A stretch of 64,000 nucleotides of DNA. Source: Halovivax ruber XH-70 (GTDB lineage Archaea; Halobacteriota; Halobacteria; Halobacteriales; Natrialbaceae). Positions 15,746 to 24,370 of this stretch are shown here, piece after piece. Below the pieces are notes generated by a model. The model ran no database searches, was not told the DNA's origin, and worked only from the letters and a program-made list of their open reading frames with translations. The DNA lies in the NCBI RefSeq assembly GCF_000328525.1, contig NC_019964.1:1054001-1118000 (forward strand). Reading direction: 5' to 3'. The translations under genes were made by a program, and so were the position numbers. The number at the start of each line of letters is the position of its first letter. Position 1 is the stretch's first letter.

Positions 15746-17023
15746 CTACGACACAACCTGTTCTTGTGGGTGGAATCCACCCGTTGACTTGTCGAACAGG
15801 TGAGTCGATGGCTGCGCCAACCAGCCGTTACTCCTATCCGCGGACGTATCGTCCGACGGACTCAGAGGTACTTGTCGAATATTCTCCGCGCCGTTCACGT
15901 CCGCATTCGCAACCAACTCACACCCATCACACACGTAGAGACCACGCTCTACACGGTTCGACTCTTTCTCCTGCCCACAGCACGAACACGTCTTTGACGT
16001 ACCTCGCTCGTTGACAGGCTCCACATCGATACCTTGCATCTCGGCCTTGTACGTGAGGATGTTGGTGAAGCGGTCGAACGCCCAGCCGTGCAGGTCAAGA
16101 TTACCATGTGGCCCCCAATCCTTCACTTCACCATCCTCATCCCCGCGGATACCGTTCAAGTCGCCGATGGCTATGAGCCCGACGTTCTTTTCAACACAGC
16201 GCTCGGCGATGTGCTTAGCAAGCGTGTGGAAGTAGTGCGTGCGGCGATTCGACCATTTTTGGTGCAATCGTTCGACCTGCGCTGACGATGAATCATTACA
16301 GCGAGCGATACGCTTGCCGAAGTAGTAGCCGTCCTCTTTCAGGCAGCCAAGCGGATACAGCTCGCAGGTTTCGTCTTCAAACGCGAGCGCGGCGAACGTG
16401 CAGATGCCAAGGTCGATACCCACGGTCTTGTCGCCGGGGGAGTCAGCCACTGTGATGGCTTGTTTGCAGACGAAGTGGAGTTCCCACTCGTCGCCCGTCC
16501 AGACGGCTCGTACTTGCTGGATGCTCTCCACAGCAGAGAGGTCAACGTCGGGCCGTGTTTGGTATTCGCAGAGCGCGAAGTCTGTCCAGTAGTCTTTGGT
16601 GTTGTCGCCTTTGGAGAGGCGGATCCGATTGTTCTTCGCGTCGTGCTTGAAGCCAGCGGCTTTGAATGTAACTGAACTACGCGGATGGTCATCGCCGTGT
16701 TTGCGATATCCGGGTGGGTTGGCTCGGTCATCACCGTTCTTGCGTTTACCGTACCACGAGTGGAACGCTTCAGCGAGTTCTTGCAGAACGCGCTGACTTG
16801 ACTGAGAGTGTAGGTCATCGTAGCGTTCGTGAGTTTTTAGGTACGACGTGAGTTCCTCTGCTTCTGGAATGTAGCCGATTTCGTCCCAGACGCGGGAGAC
16901 TGTCCACCGGCCGACGTTCCAGAGTTTTGAGGCAGCGTGACCCAGGGCGTCGAGGTCGTCTTTGACTTGCGAGTGGTTGCAGATACTCGCTTTGTAAGTG
17001 CGGGTGACGACCTTTTTCGCCAT
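15746..17023 (-). CDS. tnpB: TnpB RNA-guided nuclease homologue (RuvC-II Glu replaced)
   Basis: A 425-residue TnpB/OrfB. The N-terminal helical region contains LHSQSSQRVLQELAEAF. RuvC-I is GIDLGI with Asp204, the zinc finger CSCCG...CDGC is intact, and RuvC-III is NADVNGA with Asp375. At RuvC-II the usual E-D-L reads G-D-L (AIGDLNGIR, Gly287), so the normal catalytic Glu is missing. A 45-residue tail after RuvC-III includes SNGWLAQP. I took the ATG at 17021-17023, where MAKKVVTRTYKASI begins. The upstream frame covers the element's left end. It may be inactive or may use an alternative acidic residue. Confidence 0.88.
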   Translation of the reverse strand: MAKKVVTRTYKASICNHSQVKDDLDALGHAASKLWNVGRWTVSRVWDEIGYIPEAEELTSYLKTHERYDDLHSQSSQRVLQELAEAFHSWYGKRKNGDDRANPPGYRKHGDDHPRSSVTFKAAGFKHDAKNNRIRLSKGDNTKDYWTDFALCEYQTRPDVDLSAVESIQQVRAVWTGDEWELHFVCKQAITVADSPGDKTVGIDLGICTFAALAFEDETCELYPLGCLKEDGYYFGKRIARCNDSSSAQVERLHQKWSNRRTHYFHTLAKHIAERCVEKNVGLIAIGDLNGIRGDEDGEVKDWGPHGNLDLHGWAFDRFTNILTYKAEMQGIDVEPVNERGTSKTCSCCGQEKESNRVERGLYVCDGCELVANADVNGAENIRQVPLSPSDDTSADRSNGWLAQPSTHLFDKSTGGFHPQEQVVS

Positions 17024-17128
17024 GCGTAACCTATGTCGAGCAGCATACTTGAAGATGTCGAGCGGGGAATCATGGAACATCCAGACGGGGTATTTCATAT
17101 TGTTTTTGTCACTAGTTGTCGGATTCAT

Positions 17129-17148
17129 CCCCTCCCTGAAGGGCGGGG
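17129..17148. repeat. Left-end subterminal hairpin of TnpB element 1
   Basis: CCCCTCCC TGAA GGGCGGGG forms a 7-of-8 bp stem with a 4-base loop. It is 18 bases inside the putative TTAC left cleavage site and matches the right-end hairpin in sequence and orientation, as required for recognition by a Y1 transposase. Confidence 0.6.
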
Positions 17149-17228
17149 CTTTCTCCTTCCTCTCGCGTAACCGGTTTCGATCGCCAGAAACCCCACCGCT
17201 AAGTGCCGTGGTCGCACACCCTCTGGCA

Positions 17229-18437
17229 ATGAACGGCAATCGCTTCGGCCGACTCTTTCAGGTGACGACGTACGGGGAGAGCCACGGTCCCTCGATGGGA
17301 TGTACCGTCTCGGGCTGTCCCGCGGGCCTCGAACTCTCCGAAGAAGACCTCCAGCGCGAACTCGACCGGCGAAAGCCGGGCCAATCGAAGATCACGACGA
17401 GTCGCGGCGAACCGGACGCCGTCTCCATCGAGTCGGGGATCCAGGACGGCTACACCACGGGGACGCCGATCGGGCTCACGATCGAGAACAAGGACGCCCG
17501 TTCGGGCAAGTACGAACCGTTCATCACCGCGCCGCGACCCTCCCACGGCGACTTCACCTACTCCGCGAAGTTCGGCACGCGCAACTGGGGCGGTGGCGGG
17601 CGCTCGTCGGCCCGCGAGACGGTCAACTGGGTCGCGGCGGGCGCTATCGCGAAGAAACTGCTCTCGCAGGAAGGGATCGAGATCGCCGCCCACGTCTGCC
17701 AGATCGGTGATATCGAGGCCCCCGAGGTTCCGTTCGACGAGATTCGCGAGCGCGTGGACGAGACGGACGTTCGCTGTGCGGATCTCGATACCGCCGAGCG
17801 AATGCAAGAACGTATCGAGGAGTACCAGCGGGAAGGCGACTCGATCGGCGGCGGGATCTACTTCGAAGCCCGCGGCGTCCCCGTCGGGTTGGGTGCCCCA
17901 CGATTCGACTCGCTGTCGGCTCGCCTCGGTCAGGCGATGATGGCCGTCCCCGCCGCGACGGCCTTCGAGTTCGGCCTCGGCCGCGAAGCCAGGGAGTACG
18001 CGGGGACGGATCGAAACGACGAGTGGGAATTCAGCGAGGCCCAGCGTCCCTCCGACGCGAGCGGCGACAAACGGGAGTCGGGTGCCGGTGGCACGCCGAC
18101 CCCCACGCCCGCCGACAACGACCACGGGGGTATCCAGGGCGGCATCTCCTCGGGCGAACCGATCTACGGCGAGGTTTCCCTGCACGCGCCGACGTCGATC
18201 CCCGCCGAACAGCAGACCGTCGACTGGGAGACTGGCGAGGTGATCGACGATGCCCAGGTGATCGGCCGGCACGATCCGGTCCTTCCCCCGCGGGGCGTTC
18301 CAGTCGTGGAGGCGATGCTCGCGCTCACGCTGGTCGATTTCATGTTGTTGTCCGGCAGACTGAACCCCGACCGAGTCGACGACGACCCGGGCGAGTACGA
18401 TACCGACTATCATCCGTCCAACCCGCGAACCGAGTAG
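17229..18437 (+). CDS. aroC: Chorismate synthase
   Basis: A 402-residue enzyme for the last shikimate-pathway step (EPSP to chorismate, reduced FMN-dependent). MNGNRFGRLFQVTTYGESHGPSMG is the family N-terminus and carries the first conserved His. RRKPGQSKITTSR, RPSHGDFTY, GGGRSSARET and GGISSGEPI are further conserved signatures. A haloarchaeal acidic insertion lies near residues 265-300. The ATG at 17229 was chosen because the open frame from 16998 runs back through the TnpB element's left end. The element ends about 60 bases upstream and may have altered the promoter. Confidence 0.96.
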   Translation: MNGNRFGRLFQVTTYGESHGPSMGCTVSGCPAGLELSEEDLQRELDRRKPGQSKITTSRGEPDAVSIESGIQDGYTTGTPIGLTIENKDARSGKYEPFITAPRPSHGDFTYSAKFGTRNWGGGGRSSARETVNWVAAGAIAKKLLSQEGIEIAAHVCQIGDIEAPEVPFDEIRERVDETDVRCADLDTAERMQERIEEYQREGDSIGGGIYFEARGVPVGLGAPRFDSLSARLGQAMMAVPAATAFEFGLGREAREYAGTDRNDEWEFSEAQRPSDASGDKRESGAGGTPTPTPADNDHGGIQGGISSGEPIYGEVSLHAPTSIPAEQQTVDWETGEVIDDAQVIGRHDPVLPPRGVPVVEAMLALTLVDFMLLSGRLNPDRVDDDPGEYDTDYHPSNPRTE

Positions 18438-18530
18438 CGACGATCGCCGCCGATTTCGCCTGCCCGGTCGTGGGGTTCACGCCTGATGGCACGATGCCTC
18501 CCCGCGCTACAGGTGCTTCCGTTACGTCTG

Positions 18531-20351
18531 TTATGTGGCAGCCCGCTCCGGTGGTTTCCCGGCCGTTTGTTCCGTAACGCCCGTGATCTCGAATCGGGCA
18601 CCTCCCTCCTGGCTCTCCGTCACGTCGATCGACCAGCCGTGGGCGGCTACGATCTCGGCGACGATCGCGAGGCCGAAGCCCGTCCCATCGGGATCGGACG
18701 TGTAGCCCTGTTCGAAGACGTCGTCGCGCTCGGCCGGGGCGATCCCGGGGCCGTCGTCTTCGACGAAGAAACCCGACCGGTCTGGGAGGGCGCCGACGGT
18801 GATAGCGACATCGTCACCCGCGTGATCGAGGGCATTGCGAAAGAGGTTCTCGAAGAGGCGGGTGAGCCGATCGGAGTCGCCGGTGAAGTTCAGATCGGTC
18901 TCGATCGTACACTCGGCGTCGGGACCGTCGACCATCTCCCAGGAGTCGGCAGTGATCGTCGAGAGGGTGAGCGGTTCGCGGTTTTCGACTGTTTGGCCCT
19001 CTCTGGCGAGGACGAGGACGTCGTCGATCAACGTCCCCATTCGATCGAGGGCGGCCTCGATTTCGGCGAGGTTTTCGTCGTCTGGATCCGTTTCCCGTGC
19101 GATTTCGAGACGACCCGTCGCCACGTTCAGGGGGTTTCGCAGGTCGTGGCTCACCACGCTGGCGAAGCGATCGAGTCGGTCGTTTTGCCGCTCGAGTTCA
19201 CGTCGGTACGCCTCGCGTTCGGTCACGTCGGTGAGGACGATCGTTCGGCCGAGGTCGGCCGTTCCGCTGGCGAACGGACTTTCGGTTACCCGGAGGTACT
19301 GCGTGTCTCCGCCCCGTTCGATCGGGATGATCGGATCGTCCCCGTGTATCCGTTCGGTCACCGTCGGCAGGATGGCTTCGAGCGACTCGCCGTGTGATCC
19401 ATCGAGTGCCGGGAAGACGGTCCGCGCTGCGCGATTCGTGTCTCGGATCCGCCCATCACTATCGAGCGAGATGAGTGGTGTCTCTCGTTCGCCGGCGACT
19501 CTGACCGCTTCGAACTGCTCGAGCGAGACGAACGCGACGCCGACGGCGAAGACAGCCACGCCGAGTGGCTCGTAGGTCATGTCCACGAGGTGAGGCGTCG
19601 TGGCGCCGACGATATCGCCGACCACCGGGAGTCCGGTCAACCCGACCAGAACGAAGAGCGGGCGAGTGTCGTGGTCGACGGCGGTGAAGAGTTCGAACAG
19701 CATGAAAAAGCCCACGAACGTCAGTGCGTAGGCCAGTCCCATCGCGGTCCAGTGGAGCGGCCCGGTCTGGATCGCGAGATGGGGAAAGGGTGTCGTCGCC
19801 TCCACGGTCGAAAAGTACCCCTGGTGGAGTGGATTCGTGACCTTCAGGGCGATGACGGGGAGCAAGACGGCCAGCCCGAGGCGCCGGTACGTCGGATTCC
19901 GGTGGTAGCCACGTCCCGTGTAAGCCGAACAGAAGTACAGCCAGGCCCCGACCGCGGCGAAGCCGAGAACGAGCCCGCTCACGTAGCTCGCGAGGGTGAG
20001 TGCTCGCGTCGGGGCGACGAGGTACCCAACCTGGGAACCGGCCCAGCCACCGCTCGTCACCAGCAGCGCACCGAGACCACGTCGGGTGTCGGCGTCGGCG
20101 ATCGCCGACAGTCGGCTGAGGCTGACGAAACAGGCGAGTGCGGCGAGGGAGAAGGCCGTCACGTACAGCCAGTAGCGCGAGTCGATTCCGGCGAGCGTCG
20201 CTGGGTCGAACCCGGAACCGGGGGTGTAGCGCGTGGTGGTGACCTGGCCGACGAAACCCTCCATCGAAAGGCCGACCACGTGATCGGACAGCAAATCCGC
20301 AATCGCAACTGAGACTCTACTCACGATACGAACGAGTGACGGTCGGGACAT
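18531..20351 (-). CDS. Sensor histidine kinase with 7TM input domain and PAS domain
   Basis: A 606-residue membrane kinase. About seven hydrophobic helices occupy residues about 45-260 (histidine-kinase 7TM input type). A PAS domain follows (ISLDSDGRIRDTNRAARTVF), then HisKA with VVSHDLRNPLN and phospho-acceptor His about 401. The ATPase domain has the N-box LFRNALDH, VEDDGPGI and GTGFGLAIV. It should autophosphorylate in response to a signal at the membrane. No response regulator is adjacent, which is common in haloarchaea. A shorter start at an internal Met (about 20264) is possible. Confidence 0.9.
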   Translation of the reverse strand: MSRPSLVRIVSRVSVAIADLLSDHVVGLSMEGFVGQVTTTRYTPGSGFDPATLAGIDSRYWLYVTAFSLAALACFVSLSRLSAIADADTRRGLGALLVTSGGWAGSQVGYLVAPTRALTLASYVSGLVLGFAAVGAWLYFCSAYTGRGYHRNPTYRRLGLAVLLPVIALKVTNPLHQGYFSTVEATTPFPHLAIQTGPLHWTAMGLAYALTFVGFFMLFELFTAVDHDTRPLFVLVGLTGLPVVGDIVGATTPHLVDMTYEPLGVAVFAVGVAFVSLEQFEAVRVAGERETPLISLDSDGRIRDTNRAARTVFPALDGSHGESLEAILPTVTERIHGDDPIIPIERGGDTQYLRVTESPFASGTADLGRTIVLTDVTEREAYRRELERQNDRLDRFASVVSHDLRNPLNVATGRLEIARETDPDDENLAEIEAALDRMGTLIDDVLVLAREGQTVENREPLTLSTITADSWEMVDGPDAECTIETDLNFTGDSDRLTRLFENLFRNALDHAGDDVAITVGALPDRSGFFVEDDGPGIAPAERDDVFEQGYTSDPDGTGFGLAIVAEIVAAHGWSIDVTESQEGGARFEITGVTEQTAGKPPERAAT

Positions 20352-20570
20352 ATGACTCTTCTAGCCGATAGCCAACAGGAGCCCGTCACCTCGAATTGGG
20401 CGCCACCGTCGCCGTCCGTATCTTTCCCCGTCCCCCACGATCGCTGAAAGTTCGTGGTGATTCTACATTCTTCACGATAAATGCATGGCAATCGATAGCA
20501 AAGGCTTTAGGCGGTCTGCGGCAAAATTCGCGCACGGACCAGCGGGGCTATCGGTCCCAGTTTCATACAC

Positions 20571-22469
20571 ATGACTACCGACGAACTCATCTGGCGGATC
20601 GCAGGCGGTTCCGGCGACGGGATCGACTCGACGAGCCAGAACTTTGCGAAGGCCCTGATGCGCTCGGGCCTCGACGTCTTCACGCACCGCCACTATCCGT
20701 CGCGGATTCGTGGTGGCCACACGTACGTCGAGATCCGGGCGGCGGGCCACGACGTACAGTCACGTGGCGACGGCTACAACTTCCTGCTCGCGCTGGGCGA
20801 CTCGTTCGCGCGCAACCCGCAGGACGAGGCCTACTACGGCAACGAGGAACTGAAGCCACTGTCGGAGAACTTGGACGACTTGAACGAAGGCGGGATCATC
20901 GTCTACGACGAGGGGCTGCTCGACGAGGACGATGTCGCCGAACTCGACCTGGAGGCGCGGGCCGAGGAGAACGGCTGGCACGTCTACCCCGTCGACCTTC
21001 GCGACCTCGCGAAAGAACACGGTCGCGAGGTCATGCGCAACACCGCGGGTGTCGGCGTCACTGCCGGCCTGATCGGGATGGACCTCGCCCACATCGAGGA
21101 CCTGATGGAAGACGCCATGTCCGGCGACGTGCTGGAGGCCAACCTCCAGATCCTGCAGGAAGCCTACGAGATGGTCGACGAGTTCGACACGTCCCACGAC
21201 CTCACGGTCCCCGAAGGGAGCCACGAGACCGAACAGGCGCTCCTCTCGGGCTCGAACGCCATCGCCTACGGTGCCATCGACGCCGGCTGTCGCTTCATCT
21301 CCGGCTACCCGATGACGCCGTGGACGGACGTCTTCACTATTCTCAGCCAGAACTTCCCCGACATGGGCGGCGTCGCCGAACAGGTCGAAGACGAGATCGC
21401 GGCGGCTGCACTCGCCGTCGGTGCGAGCCACGCGGGCGCGAAAGCGATGTCCGGCTCCTCGGGCGGCGGTTTCGCGCTGATGTCCGAACCGCTCGGGCTC
21501 GCGGAGATGACCGAGACGCCGATCGTCCTGCTCGAAGCGATGCGAGCGGGCCCCTCGACGGGGATGCCGACGAAACCCGAACAGGGCGACTTAGAGCACG
21601 TGCTCTACACGAGCCAGGGCGACTCCTCGCGCGTCGTCTTCGCCCCCGGCAACGTCGAGGAGGCCTACGAGCAGACCCGCACCGCCTTCGAGATCGCCTA
21701 CGACTACCAGATCCCGACGATCATCGTTTACGACCAGAAGCTCTCGGGCGAAAACACCAACGTCGACGTCGAGTTCTTCGATCGCGAACCCGCGCCGGAC
21801 CTCGGGTCGACGCTGACCGAGGACGAACTCAAAGAGGCCGCCCACGACGCCTCCGGCAAGTTCGAGCGCTTCGGCTACGACGACAACGAGCGCGGTGTCA
21901 GTCAGCGTTCGATCCCCGGCCAGCAGGGCGGACGCTACCTGGCGACGGGTAACGAGCACTCGCCGGTCGGTCACATCAGCGAGGACCCTGACAACCGCGT
22001 GCTCCAGATGGAGCGCCGCCTCGAGAAACTCGAGTACATCCGCGAGGACCTGGACGACGGCGAGACGAACCAGACGTCCGTCGGTCCCGACGAGGCCGAC
22101 TACGGTCTCATCACCTGGGGCTCGAGCCAGGGTGCCGTCTTCGAGGCCGTCTCCCGACTGAACGACGAGGGCCACTCGGTCAAGGCGATCGGTGTCTCCG
22201 ACATGATGCCGCTGGCCGAGAACGAACTCGTCGAGTTCATCGAGAGCGTCGACGAGGCGATGGTCGTCGAGATGAACGCGACCGCACAGTTCCGCGGGCT
22301 GATCCAGAAGGAGCTCGGCCGCTACGGCGAGAAGCTCACCAGCCTGCTGAAGTACAACGGGAACCCGTTCGAGCCCGCCGAGATCGTCGAGAGCTACGAG
22401 ATCCGCCTCGACGGCGGCGCGGCAGAACCCAGTGCACAGGTCCGGATCGAACCGGCCGCAGGTGACTAA
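20571..22469 (+). CDS. porA: Pyruvate (2-oxoacid):ferredoxin oxidoreductase, alpha subunit (gamma-alpha fusion)
   Basis: A 632-residue subunit. The N-terminal gamma-type domain (RIAGGSGDGIDSTSQNFAKAL, YPSRIRGGHTYVEIR) is fused to the alpha domain with SGYPMTPWTD and AMSGSSGGGFALMSEP. The C-terminal domain (LITWGSSQGAVFEAV) completes it. The length and the 311-residue partner match the haloarchaeal PorAB pair better than KorAB as I recall them. It oxidatively decarboxylates pyruvate to acetyl-CoA, reducing ferredoxin. porB follows after 2 bases. Confidence 0.9.
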   Translation: MTTDELIWRIAGGSGDGIDSTSQNFAKALMRSGLDVFTHRHYPSRIRGGHTYVEIRAAGHDVQSRGDGYNFLLALGDSFARNPQDEAYYGNEELKPLSENLDDLNEGGIIVYDEGLLDEDDVAELDLEARAEENGWHVYPVDLRDLAKEHGREVMRNTAGVGVTAGLIGMDLAHIEDLMEDAMSGDVLEANLQILQEAYEMVDEFDTSHDLTVPEGSHETEQALLSGSNAIAYGAIDAGCRFISGYPMTPWTDVFTILSQNFPDMGGVAEQVEDEIAAAALAVGASHAGAKAMSGSSGGGFALMSEPLGLAEMTETPIVLLEAMRAGPSTGMPTKPEQGDLEHVLYTSQGDSSRVVFAPGNVEEAYEQTRTAFEIAYDYQIPTIIVYDQKLSGENTNVDVEFFDREPAPDLGSTLTEDELKEAAHDASGKFERFGYDDNERGVSQRSIPGQQGGRYLATGNEHSPVGHISEDPDNRVLQMERRLEKLEYIREDLDDGETNQTSVGPDEADYGLITWGSSQGAVFEAVSRLNDEGHSVKAIGVSDMMPLAENELVEFIESVDEAMVVEMNATAQFRGLIQKELGRYGEKLTSLLKYNGNPFEPAEIVESYEIRLDGGAAEPSAQVRIEPAAGD

Positions 22470-22471
22470 CA

Positions 22472-23407
22472 ATGAGTGCGTTCAACGCAATCGGCGACGA
22501 CCGCGAGATCGACCGTGACGAGTACACCCCGAGCGTCGAACCCCAGCCCACGTGGTGTCCCGGCTGTGGTGACTTCAGCGTCCTGAAGGCGCTGAAGCAG
22601 GCGCTCCCGGAGGTCGGCAGAAACCCTGAGGAAGTCCTCTGTGTGACGGGGATCGGCTGTTCGGGCAAGCTGAACAGCTACCTCGACTCCTACGGCTTCC
22701 ACACGATTCACGGCCGCTCGCTGCCGGTCGCTCGCGCGGCGAAGCTGGCCAACCCCGGCCTCGAAGTGATCGCCGCCGGCGGTGACGGTGACGGCTACGG
22801 AATCGGGGGCAACCACTTCATCCACTCTGCCCGCGAGAACCACGACATGACCTACATCGTGTTCAACAACGAGGTCTTCGGCCTGACGAAGGGCCAGACT
22901 TCGCCCACGAGCCCGAAAGGTCACAAGTCGAAGACCCAGCCCTCGGGCAGCGCCAAGGATCCGCTCCGACCGCTCTCGATGAGTCTCACCGCGGGTTCGA
23001 GCTACGTCGCCCGCACCGCCGCAGTGAACCCGAACCAGGCCAAGGAGATCCTCGTCGAGGCCATGGAACACGACGGCTTTGCCCACGTGGACTTCCTCAC
23101 CCAGTGTCCGACCTGGAACAAGGACGCCCGTCAGTACGTGCCCTACGTCGACGTCCAGGAATCCGACGACTACGACTTCGACATCACCGACCGGCGCGAG
23201 GCCGCCGAGATGATGTACGAGACCGAGAGCGCCCTCTACGAGGGTGAGGTGCTCACCGGTCGCTACTACGTCGACGAGGACCGCCCGTCCTACCAGGAAG
23301 AAAAGCACGCACTCGGCGAACTCCCCGACGAACCGGTCGCCGAACGCTACTTCGACGACGACGCCGAGTGGGAGCGCAGCTACGACCTGCTCGAGCGACA
23401 CACGTAA
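22472..23407 (+). CDS. porB: Pyruvate (2-oxoacid):ferredoxin oxidoreductase, beta subunit
   Basis: A 311-residue subunit binding thiamine diphosphate and an iron-sulfur cluster. WCPGCGDFSVLKAL has the first two cluster cysteines and GIGCSGKLNSY the third. GGDGDGYGIGGNHFIHSARENHDMTYIVFNNEVFGLTKGQTSPT is the ThDP pyrophosphate-Mg region, and FLTQCPTWN carries the later Cys. It forms the catalytic heterodimer with the product of the preceding gene. A T-rich stretch shortly after the stop (about 23413) may end transcription. Confidence 0.93.
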   Translation: MSAFNAIGDDREIDRDEYTPSVEPQPTWCPGCGDFSVLKALKQALPEVGRNPEEVLCVTGIGCSGKLNSYLDSYGFHTIHGRSLPVARAAKLANPGLEVIAAGGDGDGYGIGGNHFIHSARENHDMTYIVFNNEVFGLTKGQTSPTSPKGHKSKTQPSGSAKDPLRPLSMSLTAGSSYVARTAAVNPNQAKEILVEAMEHDGFAHVDFLTQCPTWNKDARQYVPYVDVQESDDYDFDITDRREAAEMMYETESALYEGEVLTGRYYVDEDRPSYQEEKHALGELPDEPVAERYFDDDAEWERSYDLLERHT

Positions 23408-23435
23408 CCTCGCCCGTTTTTCTTCGTCGCCGTGT

Positions 23436-23765
23436 TCACTCGTGGGATTGCGTCGGCGACCAGCCCCTGGCGAAGAGCCTGGTGAACCAGCTCCCGACCA
23501 GCAAGAGTACGAGTAGTAGTCCGAGAGCCGTCGGGTCGAACCCGGCGATCATCTCGCGGAGCCCGTGCCCGACGGTCACGCTGCCCATGAGCAGGGCCAC
23601 CGCACCGACGCGTCTCCCGGCGACGGCTCGATCGACGGTGCCCGATTCCTCAAAATCGGCGTGGAGGTCGACGCGGTCTCGGAACGCGATGAGATAGCCG
23701 AGGCCGAGCATGCAGACCCCGCCCAGGGCCCAGACGCCGCCACTCAGCCAGTGAAACTCGACCAT
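23436..23765 (-). CDS. Small membrane protein, three predicted TM helices
   Basis: A 109-residue protein. A first hydrophobic helix (GGVWALGGVCMLGLGYLIAF) is followed by an acidic loop, a second helix (VGAVALLMGSVTVGHGL) and a third (ALGLLLVLLLVGSWF). It is convergent to porB and divergent from the Lrp regulator. I do not recognise a named family; it resembles widespread uncharacterised haloarchaeal membrane proteins. Confidence 0.65.
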   Translation of the reverse strand: MVEFHWLSGGVWALGGVCMLGLGYLIAFRDRVDLHADFEESGTVDRAVAGRRVGAVALLMGSVTVGHGLREMIAGFDPTALGLLLVLLLVGSWFTRLFARGWSPTQSHE

Positions 23766-23941
23766 TGTGGTGACTCCGTGGGTGCGAGAAATACGTCTTG
23801 CGTTGCTCCCCGGATGGGTCGATTTCGTTCGTGCCCCGACCCCGACTGGAAGTCACGGGGGTGAACCGTCAGGATCACGAACGTGTGCACGACGGTTTTC
23901 GATACAAAAGATATTTTTCCGCTGGCGCAAATTTTCCTCCT

Positions 23942-24370
23942 ATGAGTACCCAGTCGACCCGGGACCGTATCCTCTCCGTCCTGGAGTCGGACGCGCAAGC
24001 TTCCTACGCCGATATCGCGGAGCAGGCCGACGTCTCGAAACCCACAGTCAGAAAGTACATCGACGAACTGGAATCCGAAGGGGTGATCGTCGGTTACTCG
24101 GCCGATCTCGATCCGAAGAAACTCTCGAACCAGCTCATCTCGCTCGTGGGAATGGACGTCGAGAGCGAATCGTACATCGAGGCGACGCAGGCGCTGAAGG
24201 AGATGGACGTCGTCGAGAGTCTCTACAGCTGTACGGGCGATCACATGCTCCTCGCGGAGGTCCGTGCTCCAGACGGTGACGAACTCGGCTCGATCATCAA
24301 CGAGCAGCTCCTCGCGGTCGACGGCATCTCGGCAGCCCACCCGTGCTTCCTGCAGGAGCGACTGAAATGA
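23942..24370 (+). CDS. Lrp/AsnC-family transcriptional regulator
   Basis: A 142-residue regulator. The N-terminal HTH (TRDRILSVLESDAQASYADIAEQADVSKPTVRKYIDELESEGVI) and the C-terminal RAM-like sensing domain (SLVGMDVESESYIEATQALKEM, GDHMLLAEVRA) are both intact. The start at 23942 was chosen because it begins the HTH and lies close behind an AT-rich promoter (GATACAAAAGATATTTTT). Its stop overlaps the NosL gene start (ATGA), so it is cotranslated with the lipoprotein and may regulate a metal- or respiration-related target. Confidence 0.9.
   Translation: MSTQSTRDRILSVLESDAQASYADIAEQADVSKPTVRKYIDELESEGVIVGYSADLDPKKLSNQLISLVGMDVESESYIEATQALKEMDVVESLYSCTGDHMLLAEVRAPDGDELGSIINEQLLAVDGISAAHPCFLQERLK

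Larger units (their letters stand above)
15688..17166 (-). mobile_element. IS200/IS605-type TnpB-only element (IS1341-like), copy 1
   Basis: The element carries one gene, tnpB, with no TnpA transposase. In the tnpB orientation the left end follows a TTAC (17167-17170), then about 18 bases, then a hairpin (17129-17148). The right end has a hairpin (15695-15716) and finishes in TCAA (15688-15691 on the minus strand). TTAC/TCAA with subterminal hairpins is the IS608 cleavage pattern. It lies between the module 2 promoter and aroC, ending about 60 bases before the aroC start. Mobility would need TnpA in trans. Confidence 0.75.
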
